64,000 nt of DNA from Prostheceraeus crozeri. Its lineage: Eukaryota; Platyhelminthes; Polycladida; Euryleptidae. How positions within the stretch are numbered: the stretch's first letter is position 1; each line of letters starts with the position of its first letter. The notes under the pieces were generated by a model, which was not told the origin of the DNA, searched no databases, and saw only the letters and a list, made by a program, of their open reading frames with translations. The stretch spans positions 124,001 through 188,000 of the forward strand of contig CAJQUW010001972.1 in assembly GCA_907163375.1 (NCBI GenBank), written 5' to 3'. The position numbers and the translations under genes were made by a program. Below, one piece after another: positions 32,561-43,418 of this stretch.

Positions 32561-34749
32561 CACTAGAACGCCGGGACCGGTCATTCGGTGCCTTTTTGAA
32601 AAATAAGTTTTAATAATTTTGAAATACTGCACGATAGTTGAAAATGAGACCCTTTTTAATTTCAAGCGAACGATGCTCTTCATATTCATCATGGATTAAT
32701 CAAGATAAAAGCATTAGTTTCGTTTTAAATCAACGATTTACCTTTAAGTACGAAACCGGTCATTCATGACCTGAGAAAGAGGGAATGAGTTTAGGTCGCT
32801 GATTGGTTTATCTGCGTCCAATCTGCGCCTTAGGGAAGGATCACGCTACACAGAATAGTAGGCATTTCGATTCATCATGTCGAAGAGAGCGGCAGCTCGT
32901 AAAGCGTTACAGCAACTGTGGAATACTGAAGTATCATCCGAGGATGAGCAACTTGTGGAGTCCGATGAAGTTCCTGTGAATACAAGTCTATTTGTCTCTG
33001 GAGAAAGCAGCCAGGACGAATCTGAGTCTGCTGACGATGAGGAATCGAATGCCACTTCTGCAACCTACACCTCCGAAGATGGTACAACGTGGACAAGAGC
33101 TGAAGTCAACTCATCGGGATCGGGTAGACCTCCTTCACGAAACCTATTCTCCAAGTCCCCAGGTATCAAACCATTTGCAAAAGGCAAGATTGACTCTGAA
33201 GTTAGTGCATGGAGGCTTCTATTCACGCCTAGAATGATGAAGCTCATATTGGATTGCACTATTGAAAAAGGTAAGGAGAGTGACGAGAGCTTCTCCATGA
33301 CTCTGGACGAGCTGGAAAGTTTTATTGGTCTGTTGTACTTGAGAGGTGTACTTTTTCTGAACAAAGCTGGTGTGCATGACCTTTTTTCCTGTGAGTATGG
33401 TGTCAGTTTTTTTCGTGAAACCATGTCTAGGGATAGGTTTGTGGATATCATGACAAATTTACGTTTTGATAAGAAGAGTACACGTTGTAGCAGGGTTGTG
33501 AATGATGTTTTCACACACATTCGTGAGCTTTACGTGGAGTTCGTTGAGAACAGTAAGCACGTTTATCAACCATACCCCTTTTTGACTGTCGATGAGCAAT
33601 TGTTGCCATCAAAAAACCGTTGTAAATTTTTGCAATTCATGGCTTCGAAGCCAGATAAAAATGGAGAGTGGCTTTTGGTTGATGTGAAGACAAAGTACTG
33701 AGTAAACCAAATCCCATATTTGGGTAAAGATCATTCTGAGGATACTACTTCTGGTAGTCAGGAATCTATGGGATCGAAAGTTGTCAAGGAGCTGATTGAA
33801 CCTTTTGAAAATTGTGGCTATCATATTACAGCCGACAACTTCTTTACTTCAGCTCCATTAGCCAAACATTTGCTTCAAAAGAGGACAACCTTCTTAGGAA
33901 CGCTAAGACCGAATTCCCGTAGCATTCCTCGTGACATGGTCACGAAAAACAAGGATCTGTTCCAATCTGATTTCTTTGAGTCTGATGATGTACTCATGGT
34001 GAACTATCAGTGCAAAGCAAAAAAATCGGTGTCGTTGCTATCAACGCTGCACTGCTCACCAAAGATTGTTGTTGAAAGTGAAAAAAAAAAGCCTGAGATT
34101 GTTGTTGATTACAATCAAAACAGGTGTGGATACGCTCGATCAGATGCTCCGCATCTACAGTACGAAAGCGGCTACTCGCCGATGGCCTGTTTGTGTATTT
34201 TACGATTTGCTCAACAAAGCAGCAATCAATGCTCATGTTCTGTATTGTGAGGCAGTTACTCCTGTGCCAAGGAAAAGGATTTTGCACGCATTGTCAAAGC
34301 AATTGTGCGAGCCGATGCGTTCAAAGCGCAAGCGCAAGGCTGAGGCGTCAAAAGAGGCTGTCAAAAACAAGCAAAAACGAGTCACGTGTTCTTTTTCTTC
34401 GTGTGAAAACAATACATACAATTTTTGTGATGATTGTGACAAAGCTTTCTGTGGAAAGCCATGGCCTGAAAATCACCGTTTGCAAATTGAACTGTGATCA
34501 ATGTCAATCTGCAGGTGACTCATGAACTTTCCAGAGTTGAGTTTTTTATTCCAGATTTTTGCTAATAAAGTTTGTTGAAACTAAACGCATTGTTTTTTCT
34601 TTATGTATAAATTAATCCTAGAGTGCCCACGTATAGTTTGTATTCAATATCTCAGGTTCAGATAGGATAAACCTTGTTTATTGATGGCCCGGTCATGCAT
34701 GACCGGTATCGGCTTTCGAGAGGGGGTGACCGGTCCCGGCGTTCTAGTG
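32561..34749 (+). mobile_element. piggyBac transposon, complete ends, TTAA target duplication
   Basis: The ends are CACTAGAACGCCGGGACCGG and its exact inverse, identical for at least 23 bp, flanked on both sides by TTAA (32557-32560 and 34750-34753). Subterminal palindromes are present at both ends: CCGGTCATTCATGACC near 32755 and CCGGTCATGCATGACCGG near 34691. Length is 2189 bp. TTAA duplications are diagnostic for piggyBac. It is nested in an older LINE. Confidence 0.96.
32877..34497 (+). pseudogene. piggyBac transposase
   Basis: From ATG 32877 there is an acidic N-terminus, then the DDE core. The first catalytic Asp is in FLTVDEQLLPSKNRCKF, the second in YHITADNFFTS and the third in GVDTLDQM at about 34.13 kb. 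A C-terminal Cys-rich finger follows (CSFSSCENNTYNFCDDC to FCG), as in most piggyBac enzymes. An in-frame TGA at 33699-33701 and a one-base frame change near 34.11 kb, just before the third Asp, inactivate it. The frame before and after the TGA is the same. Perfect terminal repeats with only two lesions point to fairly recent decay. Confidence 0.92.
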
Positions 34750-35040
34750 TTAAGCAGCGCAAAATGAGTCTCTTCGGCCACATCTGCCGCATGAAAGATG
34801 ATAGTGGAGACCGCGCAGTTAGGTATCGCGTATGGTAACAGCCGAGTCCCAAGACGTGTTGGACAGACATCAAAGGTTGGTGCGAAGTTGACCTGCACGT
34901 GACAGAAAGGAGACTGGCGGAAAAAACCCGAATGGATAATCTAGGGCACAAACGAGTGATCGACCCCTTCGCAGTAAAACAGGCAAAACAATTTAAGAGA
35001 CCGAGTCTTTTTAGTTAGTAGCTCTAACCAGTGCATTAGA

Positions 35041-35367
35041 GCTTTTTGGAGTGAATGAACGAGGTTCTTAGTTGTTCACAAGTAAGTGAAGGAACTTAGC
35101 GGACGGGAGTTACTATTAACTGCTACTGAACTGAACTGATATTTTTCAGTTCATGAAACTGGTGACATAACTGATCTGATGCTTCAGACATACAGTCGCT
35201 TAGAGCAACTTTAGCTCAGACAGCGTGCATATATTTCAGATCATTCTCTCGACGTTTAGGTAGAAGTTTTAGCAACCTCAGATAGCTATTGCGTAGCTGC
35301 TATAAATAGATTGACACGGGATGTCGTGATTGGCTGCAGGTATTGACGTGTTTGGTTAAACTAATAA
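35041..35367. other. 5' flank of a mariner transposase
   Basis: This stretch has no ORF. It should contain the left terminus of the mariner element. AAACTGGTGA at about 35157 recurs inverted at about 36575 and is a weak terminus candidate. Confidence 0.3.
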
Positions 35368-36504
35368 ATGTACAACACACATTCGATGAAAAACACACGC
35401 ATGAAAATGAAGGCCAGAATCAACCGACTTTGTGAGCTTTCGGAATCTGATAGACTTGATATTTTACTTAGGTATCAGCGAATACAAGACAATGTAGGTG
35501 ATGAATCCTTGGAAGATTTGTGTCAAGAGTATAAGATAAGCCGAAATTACCCATCGTCGCTGCGTCGAAGATACCAAGAACGAGGGCATGTTCGATCCCA
35601 AAAGCGCTCCGGGAGACCTAATAAAGTTCAGGATCAAGCATTGCATTTTGAAATTGAGCAGCTTATTAGAACGGACCGACGACGGAACAGCACTTGTCGA
35701 AGATTAAGTAGACAACTTAATTGCTCACATGATGTAGCGAATAGAATTCGCAAGGCACTGAAGATGACGATTTGCAGAAAAGTCGCACGGCCTCCATTAT
35801 CTCAACAGAATATTGAACGACGGGCTGAGTTCGCGAGGAATTATCCGCGTGTTTCAAGATTAACTGCCTTTCTCGACGAAAAGTGGTGGTACTGTTTTCG
35901 TATGAAAAAGCATATTTACCGCCGTAGTAGTTCTCCAGTTTCTTTTGAGCATCCACCATCACATGTCCCGAAAATGATGTTCGTGGCCGTTGTTAGTCCT
36001 GCAGCCCCTAATGCTAAGGTTTGACTATGGCCAGTTGCTGAAAGAAGAACATATCAACGCAATAGTCGGTATCACCGTCGAGGAGATCCCTACTGCAAGG
36101 ATGTTTCTCATGATGGTCCTTTCTTCTGTCGACTTTTAGATGAAGAAATCCTACCTGCATGTGAACGATTGGGTATTACCACCATTCAATATGACAATGC
36201 CACTCCTCATGTTGTGGAAAATGATGAGGCTTCCATTGAGGCAGTGATAGCTAATCATCCTACTATTCAAATTCTCCGACAACCACCACAAAGTCCCGAT
36301 GTAAATCCACTGGATCAAGGACTTTTTCGCTTAATCGCAGATCGCGTTGAGATCTGCGACCCTATTAATCGGGAGACTTTATTTAATGCAGTGATGGAAG
36401 TTTGGGATCAATTGCGTCGAAGAGATATTATGAAATTTATTACTGAACAAAAGGAAATTCGGAGACAAATTTCGTTGCGATTGGGTGGAAATAGATTTGT
36501 TTAG
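35368..36504 (+). pseudogene. mariner transposase of DD39D (plant-like) type with one TGA
   Basis: The 379-codon frame has one internal stop, TGA at 36022-36024. It starts with a helix-turn-helix region (SLEDLCQEYKISRNYPSSL, then an Arg-rich GRPNK box). The catalytic core has the first Asp in AFLDEKWWY, the second in IQYDNATPHV and the third in PDVNPLDQGLF. From the second Asp to the Asp of NPLD there are 39 intervening residues. QPPQSPDVNPLDQGLF is the signature of plant/fungal-type mariners rather than the animal DD34D class. Reading through or reverting the TGA gives one continuous frame, so this copy is nearly intact. The terminal repeats are not securely identified. Confidence 0.85.
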
Positions 36505-37379
36505 ACTTGTATACAGTTATTGTATCTTGTTCATATGATTTATTGATAAATAGCATCTGTAATTATAAAAATGTTTCACCAGTTTTGTCATAGAATTATT
36601 TTGTGCAACGCAGAAAATCCCTGAAATGTGTTTAAAATTGATATTTCAAAAGCATGAAATTATATTAGATCGATTAATTTTGTTAATAATTTACGAAAAC
36701 ATATTGATAGTTGAAACAGCATCCGAAATATACGGGTATATCAGCGCAATTATCATTTGTAGGTTATTAATTCCTATGCACGCAGACTTTTAGGACAGAG
36801 GGTAAATGAAAAGATTAAAATCAGAGCAAACAGGGAATTTCAAGGTCATTTTAGCCGGCGTAGCGCCGCATGAGAATTTTCGTGCTCCTCACGAAATATT
36901 TCATACAATTTCTCTCGATTTCTGTAGGGTGACAAATTTAAGACTCTGTCAAAAGACATCCTGAATGCATAAGCGCTGATATGCTAGTCTAATCCAGCAT
37001 GGAGTAGATTAATCCTGAATTTTTATTACTTTTGATTAGATTGTAGTTGGCTACTACTATTGCTCGGAATGGAATACATTGGTGACAGAAAAATACACTG
37101 CAAAACGTTTTCCGCATGACTAACAGGTGTAATGTATTGAAATTCAAAATCACATCGATTATCAGCATCATTCAGACAATAGAAAAGCGGGAAGATTATC
37201 AAAGAACCGATCAATGGCACGAAGAGGCTAAGGAACCAACTCTTGTTACCATCGTAAGGAAAACTTAAACTTTCGTCTACTCTGGACGCTTTAGCTGCTC
37301 CAGAAGATGTCGTGCGGGTTTGATGTGACTCAAATTCACACTACGGGACTCAGGCACGTAACCAATTTCTTCACTATAT
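36505..37379. other. 3' flank of mariner and unique sequence
   Basis: No gene is supported here. The right terminus of the mariner element should lie within the first few hundred bases. Confidence 0.35.
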
Positions 37380-37790
37380 TTCATTCCTCGGATGGAGGTC
37401 CTCCAAATAGCTCACACCATTTGTCAACCAGATCCGGTCCGCTACGTTATTCTGCTGGAGCTGATCTGGTTCTCCAATCCGCTGCATTCCCTGGTTGGAG
37501 CTGCACTGCAGATTCTCCAATCCACTGCATTACCCGATTGGAAATTCTGCACTCGTCGGTTGGAGACGCTCCGCTCCATCTGTCTAAAGGAGCTGTTCTA
37601 GAGGCTCTCCAATCCGCTGCATTCGTTGGTTGGAAGCGTTGTGCTCCGTTTGTCTAAAGAATCTGTTGTGGAGGCTCACCAATCTGCTACATTTGTCTGT
37701 TTGGGTGGTCTACTCCTCTGTCTAAAGCTGCTGCTCTGGAAGCTCTCCAATCCGCTACATTCGGCGACTGGAGGTGCTCCGATGAGTCCG
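37380..37790. repeat. minisatellite of about 70-bp units
   Basis: About five imperfect units each carry CTCCAATCCGCTGCATT, TTGGTTGGAG, CTCCGTCTGTCTAAAG and CTGTTCTGGAG. The region is richer in G+C than its surroundings and open in several frames because the unit lacks stops. The overlapping ORFs at 37307-37657 and 37626-37829 are by-products of the repeat. Encoded repeats such as LQSAAFVGW are not a known domain. Confidence 0.75.
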
Positions 37791-38283
37791 GTATATCTGC
37801 ATCTCGCAGACGGTTGCTACAAAAAATGACTACCGCAAAATATTTAAGTGGGTAATCGCCAAATGTTTCGCATTTATAATTTAAACATAATACCGTATTA
37901 TATGGTCCAGATGCGTTGGCATTGTCCGTGTGCGCAGTTTGAGCCTGGCATTCTCGAAATACACCCACAATAAATCATGATTCACACTCTATAGGTTTAC
38001 ATCATGTTTTGTTGACTCGCTATTGTCATGATATAAATCGAGTCGAAGCAATTGGTTATATGACTGACAGTGTAATAAACCTCACTGATCGATACATCTG
38101 GAGAGTGCCATCCGTCAAGAAAATAATGATGATAATAATAGATATATTTGTCATGTACATACATAAAATATACAGATTTCTGAGAATTAGATGGGATAGT
38201 GACAAATATCAAACCCCAAGTTGGGGCAACTCGGCAGTAAACATAAAATATTCAAATTTGCTGAGTTGCATAATGTTCACGAT
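37791..38283. other. unique spacer
   Basis: No gene or repeat is recognised. Confidence 0.35.
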
Positions 38284-38969
38284 AAATGTAAAATCGAAAC
38301 AATTGTGCCTGTTTGTAATTTTATAAATAAAAAGCGCACAGAATGCTTTCGAAGTCATAATAAAGTTTATTGAAATTAGGAAGAAAAATGTAAACCTGAC
38401 ATGTTTCGACTGGTCTTGTCAAAGGTAACCCAGCATGTGAAATTACATTGAAAGATGGACATTTTTTAAGAAGGAGAAAGTTGAGATACAGGTCAACACG
38501 GGATAGCAGCGGCAGACTGTGAGTCACCCGATTACCATGGCAAGCGAAGATTAATCACATGGTCCTTTTGCTTGCACAGGTTGGGATTATCACGTCTAAT
38601 AAACAATGCCTCGAGGATACGTAAAATGCGGTCATTGTAAGCGTGGCATACAATCTCAAACTTGCTGATAGGGTCATTCGGACGTGATAATCCCAACCTG
38701 TGCAAGCAAAAGGACCATGTGATTAATCTTCGCTTGCCATGGTAATCGGGTGACTCACAGTCTGCCGCTGCTATCCCGTGTTGACCTGTATCTCAACTTT
38801 CTCCTTCTTAAAAAATGTCTATCTTTCAATGTAATTTCACATGCTGGGTTACCTTTGATAAGACCAGTCGAAACATGTCAGGTTTACATTTTTCTTCATA
38901 ATTTCAATAAACTTTATTATGACTTCGAAAGCATTCTGTGCGCTTTTTATTTATAAAATGTAAAATCGA
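38284..38969. mobile_element. PLE-derived foldback element with 14-bp target duplication
   Basis: The exact 14-mer AAATGTAAAATCGA occurs at 38284-38297 and 38956-38969. Between them are inverted arms, 38318 to about 38599 and about 38680-38959, which are nearly identical (three amino-acid differences over 68 shared codons) and surround an 80-bp centre. Each arm carries AAGACCAGTCGAAACATGTC, which has the GAC/GTC stem and GAAA of the PLE hammerhead-like motif, pointing outward. I read this as two PLE terminal segments joined head to head. It has no coding capacity. Confidence 0.75.
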
Positions 38970-39047
38970 TTAAATTACCATAGACCGATGCGTGTAAAGA
39001 AAGAATGAAAATTCCTCTTAAATGAGTCAACTGAGGAAACATTGACT
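38970..39047 (-). other. 3' end region of the following LINE
   Basis: A short non-coding stretch lies between the foldback element and the stop codon of the LINE ORF. It is probably the LINE 3' UTR. Confidence 0.35.
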
Positions 39048-41790
39048 TTACGATGAATTACGATGGCATGCTGTCATGAGTAATTTGAAAGGATTTCCAC
39101 GTTGTTCTCTGGTTGAAATGGTAAAATATTCATGAGGGTTGATGTTAGACATATTGTTCAAAATCTTAAACAGGAAAATGAGTCTGTATCTCAATCGTCG
39201 CGTAGAAAGAGACAGAAGGTGAAGCCTGGATAGACGTTCTTGATAAGAAAGATGTCGAATATCTGGGAAACAGCGAATGAAGCGTTTTTGTACTCTTTCA
39301 ATATGGGTTTCTAATTCCTTGGTGTGCGGTGACCAGATGATGTTGCCAAACTCCAGGATAGAACGAATGTTAGCTTTATAGATAGGTAAAATAGTTTTAT
39401 AGATAGGTAGATCATGTCTTCTGGTTTTGAATGATTTTAACATCATACCCAAGCAACGGTTGGCTTTCAACGTCATGGTAGATATATGCTTGCCAAAGGA
39501 GAAAGGCTGACTGATGATAATCCCCAAGTCTTTGAAGCAATCTACTCTCTCAAGTTTCTCTCATCGTCTCTGAAACCAAAATGCATTGATTTGCATTTGG
39601 AGGCATTAAGAGTCAACCCGTTTTCTCTGGACCAACATTCAATAGTTGTAATAGATTCCTGAAGACGCATAGTTGAGTCAAGTTGTTTACTGTGATCGAA
39701 GGCAACGGCCAATTTGATGTCATCAGCGTACTTTATCATTAGAATTTCATTGTAGGTGATTCGTTGGTCAAGGTCATTCAAAAACAAAACAAAAAGCAGA
39801 GGGCCAAGAACAGATCCTTGAATGACCCCACTTAAAATATTTCTTGGCGTTGACAGCTCACCGTTTATCTTAACAAATTGAATGCGACCAGTTAAGTAAT
39901 TAATTATCCAATGGAGCAATGATCCACATATTCCACAATGGTATAATTTTTTGACGAGAATGTGATGAGGAACAGTATCAAAAGCACGGCTGTAGTCAAG
40001 GAACACAGCATCCACATTAAGTTTGTCGTCAAGATGCCTTGTTACAAAATCATAAAATGCTAAATTGGCCGTTTCAATAGACGAACCCTTAACAAAACCG
40101 TGCTGAGGGGCTCAAAAATATTGTTACAACATAGGAATTCGAAAATCTCCAAGGCCACAATTCGCTCCATTATACGGAGGAAACAACTAGAGATGGCTAC
40201 AGGACGATAATTTTTGAGCTCATCTTTGTTACCTGCTTTATGTACAGGTGAAACGATAACATTTTCCATGCATTAGGAATAGTCTGTAAACATAGACTGT
40301 TGAAAAAGAAAAGAGAGCTTAGAGGCTAAAAATAGATCACCACGTTTTATAATTTCATCACAAAAATTTTCAGTCACATGAGTTGGACGAAGGTAAAACT
40401 TTAATGCAGTTTAAAACTTTTGTTGGAGAAAACGTCACAAAATTTATAACAGGAATATCGACTCTACAATCAGAAAAATCTTTAATATGTATGGGGGTGC
40501 TGGTGCTTTGGTTGAAGAACGAAAAAAAATAATCATTGAACTCTTCTGCAATACATAGTGGATCAAACATTAGTTCATCGTTAGAATTCTTCATTGTAGA
40601 AAATTTATGTTTTAGTATTTTTAAGTCTTTGACCAACGTACGACCAAAATGCTTTTGGGTTATCTTTAACATGTTTCCCGATGTTTTTCTCACGGTTAAG
40701 GGTTGCGGAATCAATGCTTATCCAGATATCGGATTCTGAAGTGAGGCAATTCATTTTGTTGGAAAGAGTGGGGTTTTCAGTATACACTTTATATAAAAAA
40801 CGATGTTGCTTCAACTTTGACTCAATATTATCATTATGTAGAGGCATTGTAACACTAATTGACCGAGGAATTGAAGATTCAATAGCAAGTTTCATATTCT
40901 TATCAAATTGGTTCCAGACATCCTCAATGTCTTTGTGGGAGTCATGAATCCAGCGTGAACCAGCAAGAATACTTCTAAATTTTTTCCAGTTGGCTTTATA
41001 GAAGCAGAATTTTTCAGATGGTCTAGTTGGTTTGCCAGTAGCAGAAAAACAATTTAAATGTGATAATAGAATGATCAGACGATCCAAAACATTCATTGAT
41101 ATCAATATCAGTTAATTCAACATCTATACTGGTGAAAACAAGATCCAGAATCGAGCCAGACTGTGGACGAGTAGCAGTTTTGATATTTTGAACAAGGAAA
41201 TTGTCTAGATACCATTTAACAACGGGATGCGTAAAGCTATTTGAGAAGTTATTGGAGGACCAGTGTAAGTTAAGAGAGTTAAAATCCCCACAAAAAACAT
41301 GATAAGCATTATCCGGTTTGCAGCTTTCATACAAATAGTTAGTAAACAAACTATCATTCCAATTGTAATCTGGGGGTATGTATACACATGAAATAATACA
41401 GTTACATTCCATTCCGAATACTTCACATGTAATAGCTTCAACTCTATTAGATGAAAATTTGTTTAACATAACAGACTGATATTTTGATGAAATATATATT
41501 AGAACTCCTCAACCTCTTGAAACATAACGATCACAGCGGTAAAGAATATAATCACTGATCTTCAAATAGGAATCAGATATATCCACATGACCCCAAGTTT
41601 CAGACACACAGATAATACCAGGCTTATACGACGAAACGTATGATCTCAGTAGATCAATCTTATTAATCAGGGAACGAGCATTCAAATACATGATGCCAAT
41701 AAAGGAGTCATAAGAAACAGCAACATCTGTCTTTTCTTGAGCTATAGAGCAAACTGGATAATCAGACATAAAGTAATAAGCAGGTGACAA
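39048..41790 (-). pseudogene. CR1/Jockey-type LINE ORF2 (APE endonuclease + reverse transcriptase)
   Basis: Minus-strand order is the apurinic-type endonuclease (NARSLINKIDLLRSYV, CVSETWGHVDI, CVYIPPDYNW, FCGDFNSLNLHW, SGSILDLVFTS, GSSDHSIITF; 41790 to about 41050) and a linker. The reverse transcriptase follows (NYRPVAISSCFLRIMER, DYSRAFDTVPHHILVKK, GVIQGSVLGPLLFVLFLNDL, IKYADDIKLAV). The C-terminal domain has KANRCLGMMLKSF and FGNIIWSPHTKELETHIERVQKRF. Catalytic residues of both domains are present. A TGA at about 41506 (in place of Gly) and at least five frame changes break it. The copy is otherwise close to full length. Confidence 0.88.
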
Positions 41791-41883
41791 TAATCTAATA
41801 TGACATGGGTAATTCCGCGAGAGAAAAATGAAATAATTAACAATTAATTTACGTCGGTCCAGAACTTGATCAGAACCCAGTAG

Positions 41884-42661
41884 TCAAAAAAGTTGATTCC
41901 TGATATCAATTTTGTCAACTACCTCAGAATTTAAAAATAATCTCCCTTTCTTGATATACAATTTGTCCGTAGGCGTAGCAGATTTTCTCATCTCATACAT
42001 AATTCCTCTTAAACGCTTTTCTTCTTGTCTGACGAGTACAGTCGAGTCTGGGCTTATATAAACCTTTCCGAATTTTTGATTAAGGTCTGGTTCATCTCGA
42101 ACTCTCCTCTGAGAAAACAACACTCGATTTCTCATTCGGATATCATGAAACCCAACTTTCCAGATACGTGAACGACCAGAAATCGTATGTCCAAGGCGGG
42201 TACAGAATGATATACCAACGTCATCTGACTGACAAATTTCTTTACAGAGACTCGATTTTATCCGAATCATTCACTAGCAAAACATCATCATGAGCAATAA
42301 GGGATTCAGGAACTCCCGAAAATATCAGATTAGGAAGTCGTTTTCATTTTCGTGCTTTTCAATTATTCGCTGTTGTTCGACGACAACATACATCTTTTAC
42401 CTTGGCAATTTCAATATCTAATCTAACTTGCTCTGTATGAACGACATCAATACGTTTTTCGATGGCATTTACCCTTTCAAGTATTTAATCCAATTTCAAT
42501 GATAAATTCAACTCGATTTTGGAAACAGCCTCATGTAATTTTCGTGTAATTAACTCATCCATTTGCGACAATGATATAGTTGAGGACTCACTATTCGACT
42601 GTATCGAGCCATATCTCAATGATCGATTGGGTGGTGTTCCCTTATTTCCACGATTAGCCAT
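41884..42661 (-). pseudogene. LINE ORF1 (RNA-binding type)
   Basis: From ATG 42661 the first part encodes a polar N-terminus and a predicted coiled-coil helix (SQMDELITRKLHEAVSKIELNL) up to a stop at 42485. In another frame, 42270-41884 has VRDEPDLNQKFGKVYISPDS and QEEKRLRGIMYEMRKS. That is the C-terminal layout of LINE ORF1 RNA chaperones (RRM-like plus C-terminal domain). It lies immediately upstream of ORF2 on the same strand, as expected for a CR1/L2/Jockey-like element. It is broken by stops and frameshifts between the two parts. Confidence 0.65.
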
Positions 42662-43205
42662 GAAATAGGTAACGTAGTCAAACCAATAACACACAAGATA
42701 AGTTGAATAGAATGTTGAGAGAAAAAAAATATTCCAACAAAATGACCGCACCGGACCAGAACCTGTAACCTTTCGAACGCTCTAACAGTCAGATCTCTAT
42801 ACCCATACACCACTGGAACGCTGCTGAAACTAGAGTTACTGGAAGCTTTTGATCAGGAAAACCTGAAAGTGTTTGCGTGTCAGGTACGATCTCGGCGTGA
42901 CCAATCGATTGAAGCGCAACAAGCAAAGTCCAACAGCAAGAGGTAGCAGAGAATGAACACTGATCACAATGATAAGATTGAAGAGCACAAAAACCACAAT
43001 GGACGCTGAGAACGACGAGCTGCAAGTACGACGATACGATATTGAGAACAACGATTGATAGAGGAGTCGAACGATGTAAAATTTCAAAATGATCGTTAAC
43101 AATAAAGTAGGAAAAATTCACGATATAGGTGTTGATGAAGAACAATGCAGAGACACAACCGCAGCGCACGATATCAAGCGTGAGCTCGAAATCAGATGTA
43201 CTCCA
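42662..43205 (-). other. probable LINE 5' UTR and flank
   Basis: Sequence upstream of the LINE ORF1 has no coding evidence. It ends at the left terminus of the Harbinger element. Confidence 0.35.
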
Positions 43206-43418
43206 GTGCTTGAATTCTCGAAAGCGGATAGGGATAAGCTTAGCTCGAGCTAGCGATAACCGTTATCTCAAGCTAACTGTTAGCCTTATCCCCTTATCCC
43301 AAATCTCGACACTCTTACGCTTAGCTGGAGATGTGAACACGTGTGGCTTATAAGTAAGTCAAGGTTGCTTGATGCTACGTAGTCACCATAACGACTGCAT
43401 TAAGAAGGAAATATCCCG

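Larger units (their letters stand above)
30990..35040 (+). mobile_element. RTE-like LINE relic interrupted by a piggyBac element
   Basis: Left part (about 31.0-32.56 kb): fragments in several frames, including AIKKLKAHNVPGTDYITGKM at about 31.42 kb, VEEQAGFRRYCSTVNR at about 31.7 kb, and a KFTYLGSTIHGEA segment at about 32.22 kb. Right part (34754-35.04 kb): KQRKMSLFGHICRMKDDSGD and a WTDIKGW segment. This is the motif order of the reverse transcriptase family often annotated as endonuclease-reverse transcriptase. The YADD-containing middle and the endonuclease are lost or scrambled, with many stops. The piggyBac at 32561-34749 splits the C-terminal part; removing it and one TTAA rejoins a single frame across the gap. 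Confidence 0.7.

Noticed and set aside
35148-36590. AAACTGGTGA inverted pair as mariner terminal repeats
   Set aside because: Only about ten bases match, with no TA duplication shown; kept only as a weak hint.
37307-37829. ORFs across the 70-bp repeat as a repeat-containing protein gene
   Set aside because: Open in several frames because the unit lacks stops, with a stop in each frame before the repeat ends; no recognisable domain.
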